Positions 22,019 through 33,099 of a DNA stretch of 64,000 bases are shown here, piece by piece. Made by a program: the position numbers and the translations under genes. The stretch covers positions 124,001 through 188,000 of the forward strand of contig OZ251225.1 in assembly GCA_965240325.2 (NCBI GenBank), in the 5' to 3' direction. Numbering within the stretch: the stretch's first letter is position 1; each line of letters begins with the position of its first letter. A model generated the notes under the pieces. The model saw only the letters and a program-made list of their open reading frames with translations, did no database searches and was not told the DNA's origin. This DNA comes from Rebecca billardiae RCC1528 (Eukaryota; Haptophyta).

Positions 22019-22895
22019 ACTGACGATGATGTATAAGTCAGTCGATATATAACGACGACGTCACTCACTCGAGTAACGACGACCCGTCGGAGCGGCTACT
22101 GCTGTGCTGCCCTCGAACGTGACCGTGACCGTGTCCTCACCGGCTGGCATCAGTGAGTCACTGAGCAGAGTAGTCTGAGTACTGAGACTACGTGAAACTC
22201 CGCGACCGCGTCCTGACGACCACTGCTGCGACGGGGTTGGCACACGAGTCACGACAGTAGTCACTGCTAGTCAGTACTCAGTAGGCGCTTTCGGACACTG
22301 CCGACAGAGCAGAGTGAGACTACTGTACAGTGCCGTCGTCACGACCGACTCCTCACGGCGACTGCGGATCAGTCCCGGCGCGACCGCGCCGGCTGACTGC
22401 TCCTAGTCACGACTGAGTCACTCACACCCGTCACTAGTCTGTAGCTACTAGTCACTGACACACTGTCGAAGCTGCTTCACTCTCTAAACGTATTAAACTA
22501 GCTCCGATCTAACACTGGCACAAGTCACAGGCGCTGGTATGTGACGACAGTCTAACACTCTAAGAGTGACTACTCACTCCCAGTCCCTGCGATCGCGCGG
22601 CGCTTGGCCGCATCTGGCTGCGGCACCAGACATCAGTCCGGCATCGTCACTGATACTCACGCCCACGGCGGCATCATTAAGTTGTCGTCGTCACGTCGCC
22701 AATATAATGCTGCCCGGGATGATAACTGGCACAGCGCAGCCGCGCGGGAAGTCATCACTGATCTCTTGCTGCCGACGACGCTGTCATCGGACGTCACTGT
22801 TCGCCATCGTGACGATGATCCGGGTCACTGACGATAGTAGTGATCAATTCGTATGTCGTCGTGCCCGCACGAAACTCGAAAGCACTTTCACTTGC

Positions 22896-22919
22896 TGTCT
22901 GTCTGTCTGTCTGTCTGTC
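22896..22919. repeat. (GTCT)n tetranucleotide repeat
   Basis: About six GTCT units with no coding context. Confidence 0.85.
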
Positions 22920-23004
22920 AAGGGCCTGTGCAGTGTTCATCACGACTCACGATTCTGGCAATAATCTGCGTGCGTCGGCCGCCAGTCTGATCACCCGGAG
23001 CCCG

Positions 23005-23012
23005 TTATAAAG
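23005..23012 (+). promoter_or_regulatory. TATA-box-like sequence
   Basis: TTATAAAG lies about 85 bp upstream of the ATG at 23097, in otherwise GC-rich DNA. The position suits a core promoter for the coiled-coil gene. Confidence 0.4.
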
Positions 23013-23096
23013 GGGAATTTGAAAACTCCAGTCCCCCGAAGGACTGGTTTCATCATCAACTCGACTCCAATCTCGATCACGAGCGGCCGGACCAGC

Positions 23097-25031
23097 ATGC
23101 CGACTCGGGAAGAAGAAGCGAGGCTCGCCGCGCTCGAGGCGGCGCTCGAGCGCAAGGACGCCGAGATCCGTGAGCTCACGGCTCTGGTCGCGCGGCTGAC
23201 GCATGCCGTCGAGGCCCGAACGGATCCCCCCGCGTCTGCGTCGGCGCGGCCGCCAAACGGCACGCGGCCACGGCCGCAGACGGCACCGCAGCCGCAGCCG
23301 CCGCACCGCTCGGGTGCGCGGCGGCCGCGGGCTGCAGGATCGACGGCGGGTGCGCACACGCCGCGCCAATGGCGCTCCGCGGAGCCGCGCCCGGGCACGG
23401 GCGGGCGCGTCGCGATGCGCAGCACGCACGCCGTGCGCGCCGTCCCGCCGCCCCTGTCGCCTCCGGTCGAGGTGCCGCCGACGCGCGCGGCGTCCGAGGA
23501 CATTGCCGAGGCGATCGCCGCGATGGGCGTGCCCGACGAGGCGTTCGTCACGCTCTTCTGCTGCTCGCTCGTCTGCCGCGCGTGGCGCCGCCCCTTCGCC
23601 GAGCGGCTGCGCTCGCTGCCCGGCCGCATCGCCGAGCGCATCGGCGCGCTCGGCAGCCGCGCGGACTCGGCCGCCGTCGTGGACGCGCACGAGCGCGCGG
23701 CGCGCGACGCGGACGCGCTCGCGCCGGGCGCGCTCGACCGCGTGGCCGCGCTCGTGCGCCCGCAGCCGCTCTCGCGCGAGGTCGTGATCTCGCTCTTCGC
23801 GCTCCTGGCGCCGGCCGAGCTGCGGCCGCTGCTGGCCGTGTGCCCGCGCACGGGCGCGCTCAGGGTGTGCGGCGGCGTGGAGCAGCTGCGGCTGCGGTGG
23901 AAGGCGCGCACCGCGTGGGGCTGGGACGCGCGGGGCGAGCTGCTCGGCTTGATCCGGCGGTACGGCGGCTGCGGGCTCGGCCGGCAGCAGCTCGCCCTGC
24001 TCGCGCCGCTCATCGAGCGCCCCGCCGCGCCGGGCTCGACCGAGGCGCGCGTGGCGTCCGTGGTGCGAGCGCTGTGCGACGCGGCGTGGCGGCTGCAGCT
24101 GCACGCGGAGCGGCCGGTGGTGCCGCCCGCGGTGCGCGAGCTGTACGAGCTCGCGCAGCTGCTCGCGCACATCGCCGACGCGCAGGAGTACGTGCGCGCG
24201 CACCCGCACATCTGCCCGTTCACGCGGCGCCGCTTCCAGCGCCCCTCCGACCTCTCGAAGCACAAGGCGGCGCTGAGCGCGCACGAGCGCACGCAGCCGC
24301 TGGCCGTGAGGCTGGCCGCGCCGCCACGGGGGGTGGCGCGCGGCGCGAGCCCGCCCGCGCGTGGCCGGAGGCGCGAGGCCGACACGCAGCGCCCGGCCGG
24401 CACGGAGGCGGCCGCCGCCCACGCCGCGCTCGCCCACGTCGGCGGCGTGAGCATGGGCGTGGGCGTGGGCGTGAGCGTGAGCGTGGGCGCAGACGTGCGC
24501 GGGCCTGGGCCTGCGCTGGCAGAGCATGGCGCGCAGACGGAGCCGCCGCACGCGGAGGAGTCAGGCAGCGGGGCGGCGGGGCACGCGGGCACGGCGCCTC
24601 CGCCCGGCACGGCGCTGGCGCGGCCTGGCTCTGGCGTACCCGCCTGCTCGGCCGCCCCGGCTGGCGCGGAGCCATTGCCATCGGAAGCCACCGCAGCCCC
24701 GGGCACGCCCCTGGTCGCTGCCGCGCCCGCAGCGCAGCATCAGCCGGTTGATGCGCCGCCTGCGGCTGCGGGGAATGCCGGTGCACGCGGGGCGGCATCA
24801 GAGGCGGGTGAGAACATCGCGCCCCCTCGTCCATCGCCACCGGCCGCTGCGGATGATGAGGAGGATGGCGATGGCGGCGCGCTGACGAGGTCCAGTACTA
24901 CTGCATCGACGCCGCCGCGAGCATCAGCAGCAGCGCAGAGCAGCAGTCTCAGCCGGGGGGGCGCAGCCTCGTCCGCAGCGGCAGGCGGGCCGCCGCTGCC
25001 ACCGTCGTACTATTGGATGAGGCACGTCTGA
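23097..25031 (+). CDS. Coiled-coil protein with degenerate C2H2 finger; function unknown
   Basis: One uninterrupted frame of 644 residues. The ATG at 23097 was chosen because it opens a heptad-like coiled coil (ARLAALEAALERKDAEIREL) and earlier in-frame starts are not ATG. A Pro/Arg-rich linker follows, then an alpha-helical middle (residues about 130-360; DEAFVTLFCCSLVCRAWRRP is faintly F-box-like). Near residue 371, CPFTRRRFQRPSDLSKH followed by AHE fits C-x2-C-x12-H-x6-H except that the second cysteine is threonine, so zinc binding is doubtful. The C-terminal third is low complexity and includes a GGCGTG-type hexanucleotide repeat encoding GVGVGVSVSVG (about 24450-24490). No family is recognised. 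Confidence 0.6.
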   Translation: MPTREEEARLAALEAALERKDAEIRELTALVARLTHAVEARTDPPASASARPPNGTRPRPQTAPQPQPPHRSGARRPRAAGSTAGAHTPRQWRSAEPRPGTGGRVAMRSTHAVRAVPPPLSPPVEVPPTRAASEDIAEAIAAMGVPDEAFVTLFCCSLVCRAWRRPFAERLRSLPGRIAERIGALGSRADSAAVVDAHERAARDADALAPGALDRVAALVRPQPLSREVVISLFALLAPAELRPLLAVCPRTGALRVCGGVEQLRLRWKARTAWGWDARGELLGLIRRYGGCGLGRQQLALLAPLIERPAAPGSTEARVASVVRALCDAAWRLQLHAERPVVPPAVRELYELAQLLAHIADAQEYVRAHPHICPFTRRRFQRPSDLSKHKAALSAHERTQPLAVRLAAPPRGVARGASPPARGRRREADTQRPAGTEAAAAHAALAHVGGVSMGVGVGVSVSVGADVRGPGPALAEHGAQTEPPHAEESGSGAAGHAGTAPPPGTALARPGSGVPACSAAPAGAEPLPSEATAAPGTPLVAAAPAAQHQPVDAPPAAAGNAGARGAASEAGENIAPPRPSPPAAADDEEDGDGGALTRSSTTASTPPRASAAAQSSSLSRGGAASSAAAGGPPLPPSYYWMRHV

Positions 25032-26279
25032 TGATGCAGTGGTGATGATGATAGGCCAGTCTGGCTTCGGTTGACCCGCCCGTGCCGGCAGAGACGGGCG
25101 CAGCACGGCTCTCCGTATGAGCTTCATATATAGTCTGCTACTTCAATGTCTTCATGCGCCGTAAAAGACCGGTCTGAGCGAGGGGGGCGACGATTCAGAT
25201 CGTCCGGCCTACGGTCTCAACGGTCTGACTGCTGTAAATTCCCCGTTGATGAACCTCGCCTGATGTCTCGCGGTGAGCCTTTGCGCTATGGCTGCTGCTT
25301 GACGATGCTCGCGTATAAGAAGATGGCGGAGGCAAAGCCACGTATATACGAACTATACGCCCGGGCCGAAAGGCTCGGGCGTCCGCCCCCACACTCGTTC
25401 TGGTCGGGGGCCGCACTCAAAGCAAGGACGCATCAATGGGGGGAGCGGGAACCTCGGCGCCCGCGCTGCGCGCGCGCCGCGGTATAGTTTGCCAGCTGAG
25501 ACTTCAGACTAGCAGTGTTAACCTATCCGCGACTATAATGGGCAGCAACCGCAAGCGCCGCGCACAGTCAGTGATCGAGCTCCACCGGACTCAGACACGT
25601 TTTGACTGACGACACGCTCAGCGACGCGCTCGGGCTCGTCGTCCGGGAAGCCGGAAGACCAACAGCACCGAGGGGTCACGGCGCGACAGCACACAGGGCG
25701 GCAGCTAGTCGGCGGGACGTACGGCATTAGCGGCTCCATCAACCGAGTTGGCGAGCGCGCGGTGGCAGCGGCGCGATGTCGACTGTCGTCGCACCTGCAA
25801 CGCCCTGCTAATCAGGCACGGCGGCCGCACCGCGCTGCTGGCCACGCCCCTGGCTCGTGCCGCGCCGCCGCAGCGGCCGCGCACTTGCCGCTTGCACTGG
25901 CGCAACGAGTACTGGCGTGGCGTGCGGCAGCGCGGTGGCACTCGGGGCGATGACGTTGCTGACGATGATGATGACGCGACGAGTAGTAGAGGTTATTATA
26001 TATATGACCGCGTTCCGCGGTCCTTCCGTAGAACCAACGCAGTTAGGGGCCCGCGGTGCACCCTCCGTCGGCTGCTGTCTCAGTCGGACATGTGTAACAG
26101 TTCGTTTGCCTCGGAGCTGCCACCGCCACAACTCAGTTACCGCCCACCGGGCCGGCGGGCCGAGGACTGTCGCCGGCGGGCCGCCGCGCGGGGAAGCGGC
26201 CGCCGCGGGGCGGCGCGCGCGCGCAGGCAGGGCGATAGGCGCCGCGCGGCGCGGGCCAGCGCGTGCGCGCGTGCGGGCG
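25032..26279. other. Intergenic region without recognisable features
   Basis: Only short unconvincing ORFs on both strands. Nothing supportable was seen. Confidence 0.4.
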
Positions 26280-26793
26280 CACAGTCTGCTTGACGTGCTC
26301 GCGCGGCGCCATGCGCTCGACGATGGGCCGCTGGTCGCTCACTCAGCCGGCGCACCTCGTGCCGGCAGACGGAGCGAGAGCGCGCGCCGCGCAGTGCTGC
26401 CCCGGCCTGCGCTGCCGGCAGCCGCACACCGAGACCGAGCGGAGCTCGGGGTGGAACGAGGCGAGCGGCGCGTCGCGCCTGCCGCCGCGCGTGCGCGCCT
26501 GCTCCACCGCGCCGCCGTGCTCGCCCGCCGCCTCCTCCGCCGCGTCGGCCTCGAAGACGGCTGCGGCGGCCCGAGCCAGCGGCACGGGCTGAGCCCGTGC
26601 GCGCTGGCGCCCGGCGCCGATCGCCTCGACGGCCGTCTACTCCACAGCTGGCTGCTCGAGCTGCTGCACGGGGCGTCGCGACGAGGGCGCCACGCGCGCC
26701 CAGCGCGTCCGTCTCCGCGTCGCGCAGCGCGTCGAGCTCGGCGCCGCGCTTCGCCAGCTCGGCGCCCAGCGCCTCCGCACTCGCAGTTGGCAT
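26280..26793 (-). pseudogene. Decayed coding remnant with one frameshift and two in-frame stops
   Basis: From an ATG at 26793 the minus strand reads as typical GC3-rich coding DNA with a helical, acidic coiled-coil (EALGAELAKRGAELDALRD). After a 1-base frame change near a CCCC run it continues as VQQLEQPAVE, a TAG (26639-26637), TAVEAIGAG and AAAAVFEADAAEEAAGEHGG, then a CGCRQRRPGQHC motif. Next comes a TGA (26345-26343), and in the same frame SDQRPIVERMAPREHVKQ. The continuity of codon bias across these lesions argues for a broken gene. Tiny introns or stop readthrough are less likely alternatives. No family is recognised. Confidence 0.5.
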
Positions 26794-26795
26794 GC

Positions 26796-27340
26796 GCGAG
26801 CGTGCTCAAGCTGCTCGCGTGTGCCGCGTGTGCACTGGGCGCGGCGGCGGGTGCGCTGTGCGCCGCCGACACGTCCGCAGCGCGCGCCGCGCTCGGCGCC
26901 GCGCTCGGCGCGCTGCACGCCGCGGGCGCGGGCGGGCGCGCGGCGGCGTGGGCACGAGGGCTGTCCGTGCTGTGCGCGGAGCTCGGCGCCGCCGGCGCGG
27001 GCGCGTGCCACGCGGCGCTGCTCGAGCTGCCGGCGGGTGCGCAGCTGCGCGCGCTCGGAGGGCTGCTCGGCACCGCGCTGAGCGCCGCGCGCCCGCCCGC
27101 CGGCGCCACGCCGGCCGGCGCGCTCTGGCGCCGTCGTGCTGTTCCGCGAGCACCTGCGCGGCGCCGCGCTGGCGGAGGCGCTGGCGCACGGCGGCGGCGC
27201 GGACGACGAGGAGGATGAGGAGACGATGAAGATGAGCAGGGCGAGGGCGGCGGACCGTGGGCCGGCACGCCACACGTCTACCGATGATGCTCGGGCGCCG
27301 AACGAAGGCCAGCGCCAGACGCATATGCCTGCGGGTTGAA
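26796..27340 (+). pseudogene. Coding-like fragment with frameshift, opposite orientation
   Basis: Codon-position bias indicates a plus-strand helical, Ala/Leu-rich segment (SVLKLLACAACALGAAAGAL to GATPAGALW). It then shifts frame by one base near 27127 to an acidic end (LFREHLRGAALAEALAHGGG, DDEEDEETMKMSR) with a stop near 27340. It has no start codon and abuts the minus-strand remnant, so it looks like part of a rearranged gene. Confidence 0.35.
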
Positions 27341-28674
27341 GGCCAAAGCTCCTTTCGCCCGCTCGAAAGTGAAGGTTGTCTCGTTTGCTGTGTGCTGATT
27401 GGTGGTCGTCTTTCTATGGGTCGTAACCAAGCCGCTGCGTTTTTGTCAATAGCAAAGTTGGCATGGGCGAAGAGCAAACATCATAGTAAATGCGTGAGTG
27501 ATTCTCGGTTTTCGAGTCTCTCCGCTCGCTGCGCGCTGATTGGTCGTTGTGCAGCTAACCCAAGGTTTTTAGTACACAGGTTGGTAGGAGTTGTGTTGTG
27601 TCGATATGGAATTGTGGACATGGAATGCTGAGCGTTTGACCAATCAACGTCTCGGAAAAAAGGACGAAACATGACTCACACGTGTGAGTACTCCCGATCT
27701 CCGGGAGATATGGCCATTTCCGCCCACTGGGGTCATTCAGGTGTAAAGTTGAGTAATTTGGCAGCGCGCAATAAAGGTTCGTCGTTAGTAAAGTTGAGTA
27801 CTTGACGAAGACTTTTTGCCAGGAGCCCAGGACCTCCAGCGCACGCGCTGGGTCCTCGTCCTATTCGGCAATATGCTATGAAGATTTACAACAAATCGCA
27901 GATTCGTTCACCCAGATATACTGACAAATGCACGTCCGTCCATCGACATATGCGAAATGGCCCGGGCGCGGCTATTTCGTCAATCGCGTCTTGCTAATGC
28001 AGAGCAATGGGCGAATGTACCCCTCGAAAAAGCGAAAACTCACCCTCCAACAGCCCTCAAAATCGTCCCCCGTCCCCTTTTCTTTGATCAAAAGATCTGC
28101 TTTTTGACAACGTAGTGAGGGCCCCCGGCGGGGCTCCACGCTACGCGCTCCGCCCTGCACCGCGGGCCATTATACATTGCTCCGCCGCCAGTATCATGTT
28201 TAAGAGTACGTACGCGGCGCCGTCATGGTGATGACATATGGTCATCCGTCATGAATCATCAGCGCAGCGCATCAAATATGCTGCTGATGATGCGATTCAT
28301 CATGTATATATCATCAATCATGCAGACTCAGTGGAGCTCACCCGCGCCATTAGGGCGCCATCGAAGATACTAGCTACGCTAGTGTATCTTCCCCGGTGCC
28401 AACAATAAGGGAATAAAATATATATGCGCTATACCACTATAGCAGCAGCAGCGAGACTGCGCGGGATGAGTCGTACGTCGTATAGCTTATATATATCCCC
28501 TCTTAGACCACAGTGTCTAACGAGAACTTTAGTCGGGCCAACCGCGTCGGCGGCCCTTATTGGCAACATAGCCACTGACGGCCTGGTAGAGGCCGGCAGT
28601 ATGAGTAAGGCAGGATCCAGGCGGAGGCTCTCACCAGAGTTGGCGGCGTGTAGTCACTTATAATATTAATATTA
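27341..28674. other. AT-richer intergenic region with CCAAT-type words and hairpins
   Basis: There is no gene. Three ATTGG/CCAAT words occur within 250 bp (near 27398, 27538 and 27640). An imperfect hairpin sits at about 28361-28391 (GAAGATAC and GTATCTTC arms), and an inverted pair around 28250-28300 carries GAATCATCAGC-like arms. These may be promoter or mobile-element traces. Confidence 0.35.
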
Positions 28675-30219
28675 TAAACTGTGCCCTGGCGGGCGGGGGG
28701 GGGTCGGCGGGCCGTGCCAGTGCTGTCGCAATGTATCCTTTGCGGGGTCGCGTCTTTCCACATTCACTCGTGGTTGTGGGTGACGGACAGTCGAGTGCAA
28801 GGACCAGTGACACGTGAAGTTGGCTCCCCGACGTGATGTACACACGTCTCACGGTCTCAGTACTCTTAGAGCAGTAGTTGCAGTATGCGCATCAGCGAGG
28901 CCCACACCCACGAGGGAATGTGCAGCACGCGGGGCGGGGCGGGTAGCCCGTTGCTCCGCGCGAGCGCGGGTACGCGCTGTATGTGCCGCATCTCGACCGC
29001 GATGGCGTAATCGAGCGCCTCGCCGCCGACGAAGCCGCCAGAGTAGATCATGTGCATGTCCTCCTGCTGCCAGCCGAGAGCGGTCGTCGCGAGGATGCTT
29101 GTCGATGTCGGCTCCAGGCATGATGGGCTCGGCGCAGGTCGCGTTGACGTCGTACACGGCCACCACGCTGAGCACGAGCGCGTTGACGTCACGCGGTCGT
29201 CGCTCTTCGCATCTTCGACAGGTCTGGCGCTCGCGTGCTCGGCGGCACGAGGAGCTGTTGGTTGTGCGCGCGCGCGCGCACAGCGACAGCGTGTGCCACT
29301 CGCGATCGAGAGTGGGCAAGCGCTGCGCACGCAGGCACACGAATCGCAGCGCATCCGTCACCGGCGTGACGACTTCCGCCTCGTCCCGCAGCGCCTGCGC
29401 CATGGACGAGGCCATGGCGCGGCGATGTTGCATGCTCGACGATTCATCTCTCTGCGGATGGCATCACGGGCTTGTCTGTGTCGCGCTGCGGCGAGGGTCG
29501 CCAACTCGCTATGACGCGGTTGCTGCCACGGCGACAGACCCGGGAGGTGCGTCCGCTGCGCGTCGTACGCCGTTGGCGCTGCGCTTCCGTCGCATTGGTC
29601 ACCGTCGACGCCATGCACGCCGGACGTGGACTTCGGCTGGGAGCCACCGCGAGCGACAGTCCGGTGCGCGCGGATTCCGGCGATCGAGTTCAGAAGGCCG
29701 CGCCAAATCTTGCGTCGCGTGCGCCCGCGAGACCCCTCGTGATGAGGGCTTTCTCGCACCGAGCCCGACGCGCGACGGTGGATCGCGCGAGGCGGTCATC
29801 ATGCGCAGCGCATGATGCTATGGCCGGTGCGAGCTTTCGACGTGCACGTCGGGCGAGGATCGCCCCAGGTCGCACGATCGTGTCGACGCGCCGAGCGTAC
29901 CGCTCCAAACGCGTCGATTTAGCCCCCGTTCGACCTGCACGCGAGACGACGAGGGCAGCAATCGCGAATCGGGCGAAAATCCCCCTCGGGAGTCTTCTCA
30001 CGATGTCCGCGCCGGCGTTGGATTTGGCGCGCGCGGCCCACGCGCTCCGCGCCATGGCCAAGATGGTTTTCGGCCGAGCGTCCCCAGTGGGAGCTGCGAG
30101 GGCGCCCGGTAGTGAGCGAAGCGATTTTCTTTTCTCTGCGAGGCGATTTTCTTTTTTTCTTTTTCTTTTCTTATCTTTTTCCCGGGCACTACAAGGGGCG
30201 GACCTACGGCCCGCCATAT
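28675..30219. repeat. Dispersed element, copy A (decayed ORF on minus strand)
   Basis: It begins TAAACTGTGCCCTGGCGGGC and ends at GGCGGACCTACGGCCCGCC, ~1.55 kb, closely matching copy B (39111-40692) along its whole length. On the minus strand it holds ORF pieces shared by all copies: ALRFVCLRAQRLPTLDREWH, then after an intron-like CG tract VNALVLSVVAVYDVNATCAE and IYSGGFVGGEALDYAIAVEM, ending PPRVLHIPSWVWASLMR. Frameshifts break the chain. The encoded protein is not recognised. Confidence 0.7.
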
Positions 30220-30285
30220 ATATGGCGGGCCGTAGGTCCGCCCCTTGTAGTGCCCGGGGAAAAGATAAGAAAAAGAAAAAGAAAT
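30150..30285. repeat. Long palindrome where two element ends meet head to head
   Basis: The arms 30181-30219 and 30220-30258 are perfect 39-bp complements (centre CCATATATATGG). Pairing continues with few mismatches into the poly-purine/pyrimidine flanks (CTTATCTTTTT against AAAAGATAAG). The right arm is an inverted copy of the end of copy A. Confidence 0.85.
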
Positions 30286-30299
30286 AACTCGAGGAAAAA

Positions 30300-31867
30300 G
30301 ATCCGCGGCCCCGGCCGTGCTACGCAAACGATATCCTCACCGGTGACTGGCACCCTTGCTGGCACTACGGTGGCAAGTGGCAGACTGACTGGCTACCACT
30401 CTCACAACTCACTGTCTGAAACCGACACGGTGACGTTGACCATTTAGACCAACTTAGCCGACCGGGCATCTGTTGAGGAGACTGAGTGACGACCAGCCGG
30501 GGTCATACTCATCGTGCGGCGCTGAAGGCGAGTGAAGCCTGGCCAGACCTGTGACTGGCAGTGACTGAGTGGTCACTGCACCTGACCACCCGTACGGCCC
30601 GCCTCACCAGCACGGCCGATGACGACCAGCCGGGGTCATCGTGCGGCGCTGAAGCCTGGCCAGACCTGTGACTGAGTGGTCACGGCACCTGACCACCTAC
30701 GGCCCCCTCACCAGCACGGCCGTAACGGGCGTCTGTACAGAGTAGTGCGTCCGACCGGGCCGCCCTCCAGCACGAGCCGCACGCTAGGTGGCGCGCTCCT
30801 TCCGCTTCCCTGCCGATTCAGATTTGACACCTGGCATCATTGGTCCCGTGAGCTGCGGCTGCTGCAGCCGCAACGTGCTGGCGCGGCGAGACAGTGGAGT
30901 GAGTGCGGACCAAGACCGTGACACTAAGCACCGTGGCTTACTCGTGCAGCATCCGCACCGTGCGCGCACAAAGAGTTCATAGCGTAACGCAGGGCGACGC
31001 GCGCGCGCGGCGAGCGAGCCGGACAACCACCGCCCGCCTCCACATGCAGCCCCCGCGCGCGGCGCGCGCACCATGACCATCCGCCCCAGAGTGCCGCATA
31101 GCGCGCAGCGTGCGCGGTCGCACCTGGGTCGTTGGACGTATGCCGTGGCGCGGGCACGGCGCGGCGATGCCGCGCTTGCTTCTCCCGGGGGCCTGAGGCC
31201 CCCACGCGCGGCGGACTCCGTGCGCGCGCCCCGCCTGATGAGCGCGCGGCGCGCGGCCATCGAGCCTCCATGTGCTGGGCCGTTGCGCGTGCCGCCTGGT
31301 GCGTATTCGGTCTCGTCAGATGCGTGCTCGGTCTCGTCAATCGTTACCCGCGTCGCTTGCGGCAGGCAGCCCCCCTTCTAGCGGTTCTCGAGGCCAAACC
31401 ATCGACGCTTGGACGCCTACGGCCGCGCGAAGCGACGGCGCCGAGCGGGCGCGCGCGCCCGGTACGAGAGGTAGACTCCCACATCGTGCCTCCACACCCC
31501 GCCCGCGCCAGCGCACCCGCCCCTGGAGCTCTTCCCGCTCGTCGACGGCGCTCGGCACCCGAGCCGAGCCGAACGTGTGCACGGCGCACGACGCAGCGCG
31601 GCGCGACGGGCGCGGCGCGGCGCGCTCGGGCGAAAGTCCCCCGGGGCTCCGAGCGTACGGGCCGACGCGCCCACTCGCGGCGCGCCCCGCGCGCGCCCCG
31701 CCAAATGCGAGGTGACACACGAGGCGCGGGTCGAGACGCTCGGGTGCTCGGCGCGGCCGTCAACAGGCCCCCCCCGCGAGTTGAAAGAGCGTCCCCGGAT
31801 TCCATTTTCCGGACTCTCCTTGATGCTACGCAAAGCCGCGGGGGCGGCCGTCCGTCGAAACGGACGT
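30300..31867. other. Gene-poor region with a local tandem duplication
   Basis: A ~110-130-bp segment (about 30488-30616) is repeated directly with small deletions at 30617-30724; both share GACGACCAGCCGGGGTCAT and CTCACCAGCACGGCC. The remainder, to 31.87 kb, has only unsupported ORFs. It ends in a GC hairpin at about 31841-31877 that abuts copy C. Confidence 0.5.
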
Positions 31868-32960
31868 GCCCCCCCCGCGGAAAAAGAAAATCGCCTCGCA
31901 AAGAAAAGAAAATCGCCTCGCTCACTGCCGGGTCGCTTCGCTCACTACCGGGCGCCCTCGCAGCTCCCACTGCGGGCCACTGGGGACGCTCGGCCGAAAA
32001 CCATGTCGGCCATGGCGCGGAGCGCGTGGGCGGCGCCCGCCGAATCCAACGCCGGCGCGGACATCGCGAGAAGACTCCCGAGGGGGGTTTTCGCCCGATT
32101 CGCGATTGCTGCCCTCCTCGTCTCGCGTGCAGGTCGAACGGGGGCCAAAGTCGACGCGTTTGGAGGCACGCTCGGCGCGTCGACACGATCGTGCGACCTG
32201 GGGCGGTCCTCGCCCGACTTGCACGTCGAGCGCTCGCACGAGCCATAGTATTAAGCGCTGCGCACCGACAACCACCTCGCGCGATCCACCGTCGCGCGTC
32301 GGGCTCGGTGCTGAAAGGCCCCCATCACGAGGTGTCTCGCGGGCGGGAAGCGCCATCGCACGCGACGCAAGATTTGGCGCGGCCTTCTGAACACCATTAC
32401 CGGAATCCACACACCGGACTGTCGCGTGCCCCGGTCCTTGGCAAGGTCGGGCGCATGCAAATCCGTTTGCTACGGTCGGTGGCGTTCCAGAGCGAGCGAT
32501 CATCTTTCGCGCTCGCGAGCTCGCGGCCAAAGATCGCTCCGCGCTCGAGGGCCCACGTCCCGGGCCTGCATGGCGCCGACGGTGACCAATGCGACGGAGG
32601 GGCAGCGCAAAGCGGCGTACGACGCGCACCGCACGCACCTCCCGGGTTTGCAGCCGTGGAAGGAACCGCGTCTTGGCGAGTCGGCGGCCCTCGTCGCACA
32701 GCGCTCGATCCCAGACGCACATCCGCCACGAGATGAAACGCCGAGCGTGCAACATCGTCGCCCCATCCTCCACCATGGCACGGGCGCTGCTGGACGAGGC
32801 CGACGTCGTGAAGCCAGTGGCACATGCGCTGCGCTTCATGTGCCTGCTCGAGCAGCGCGTGCCCACCCTCGATCGCGAGTGGCACACGCTCTCGCACTGC
32901 GCGCGCGCGCACCGCACTTCCAGACGACCTAAACAAATGAAACATGACATCACACTCCGC
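31868..32960. repeat. Dispersed element, copy C (inverted, truncated)
   Basis: It is inverted relative to copies A, B and D, so its ORF pieces read on the plus strand. From about 32571 it reads VTNATEGQRKAAYDAHRTHL and PGLQPWKEPRLGESAALV; after one frameshift it continues ALLDEADVVKPVAHALRFMC and RVPTLDREWHTLSHCARA. It stops after the CG-rich tract, lacking the other end of the element. Copies A and B lack one base in the GQRKAAYDA region that copy C retains. Confidence 0.65.
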
Positions 32961-33099
32961 CACCACTGACCAGTTGCACGCGTGAGCGCCGAAAAAACGA
33001 CACTTTGGCAGTGATAGTCACAGTCGCCGCCTCGGGCATGCCGCTGCCGCCGGCAGCAGCGGCAGCGGGAGCGTGGCAGCGGGTCTACCGCCTTCTGCG

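Larger units (their letters stand above)
21566..23096. other. 1.5-kb intergenic region
   Basis: No convincing gene is visible. From 21.9 to 22.6 kb the DNA is enriched in short GAGTCACT/AGTGACT-like words of both orientations. It also contains the dispersed motif at 21969 and a tetranucleotide repeat near 22.9 kb. The last 100 bp is the promoter/5' region of the gene starting at 23097. Confidence 0.45.

Noticed and set aside
26343-26345. Selenocysteine reading of the TGA in the decayed gene
   Set aside because: The same gene has a TAG and a frameshift, so a pseudogene explains it more simply; no SECIS element was identified.
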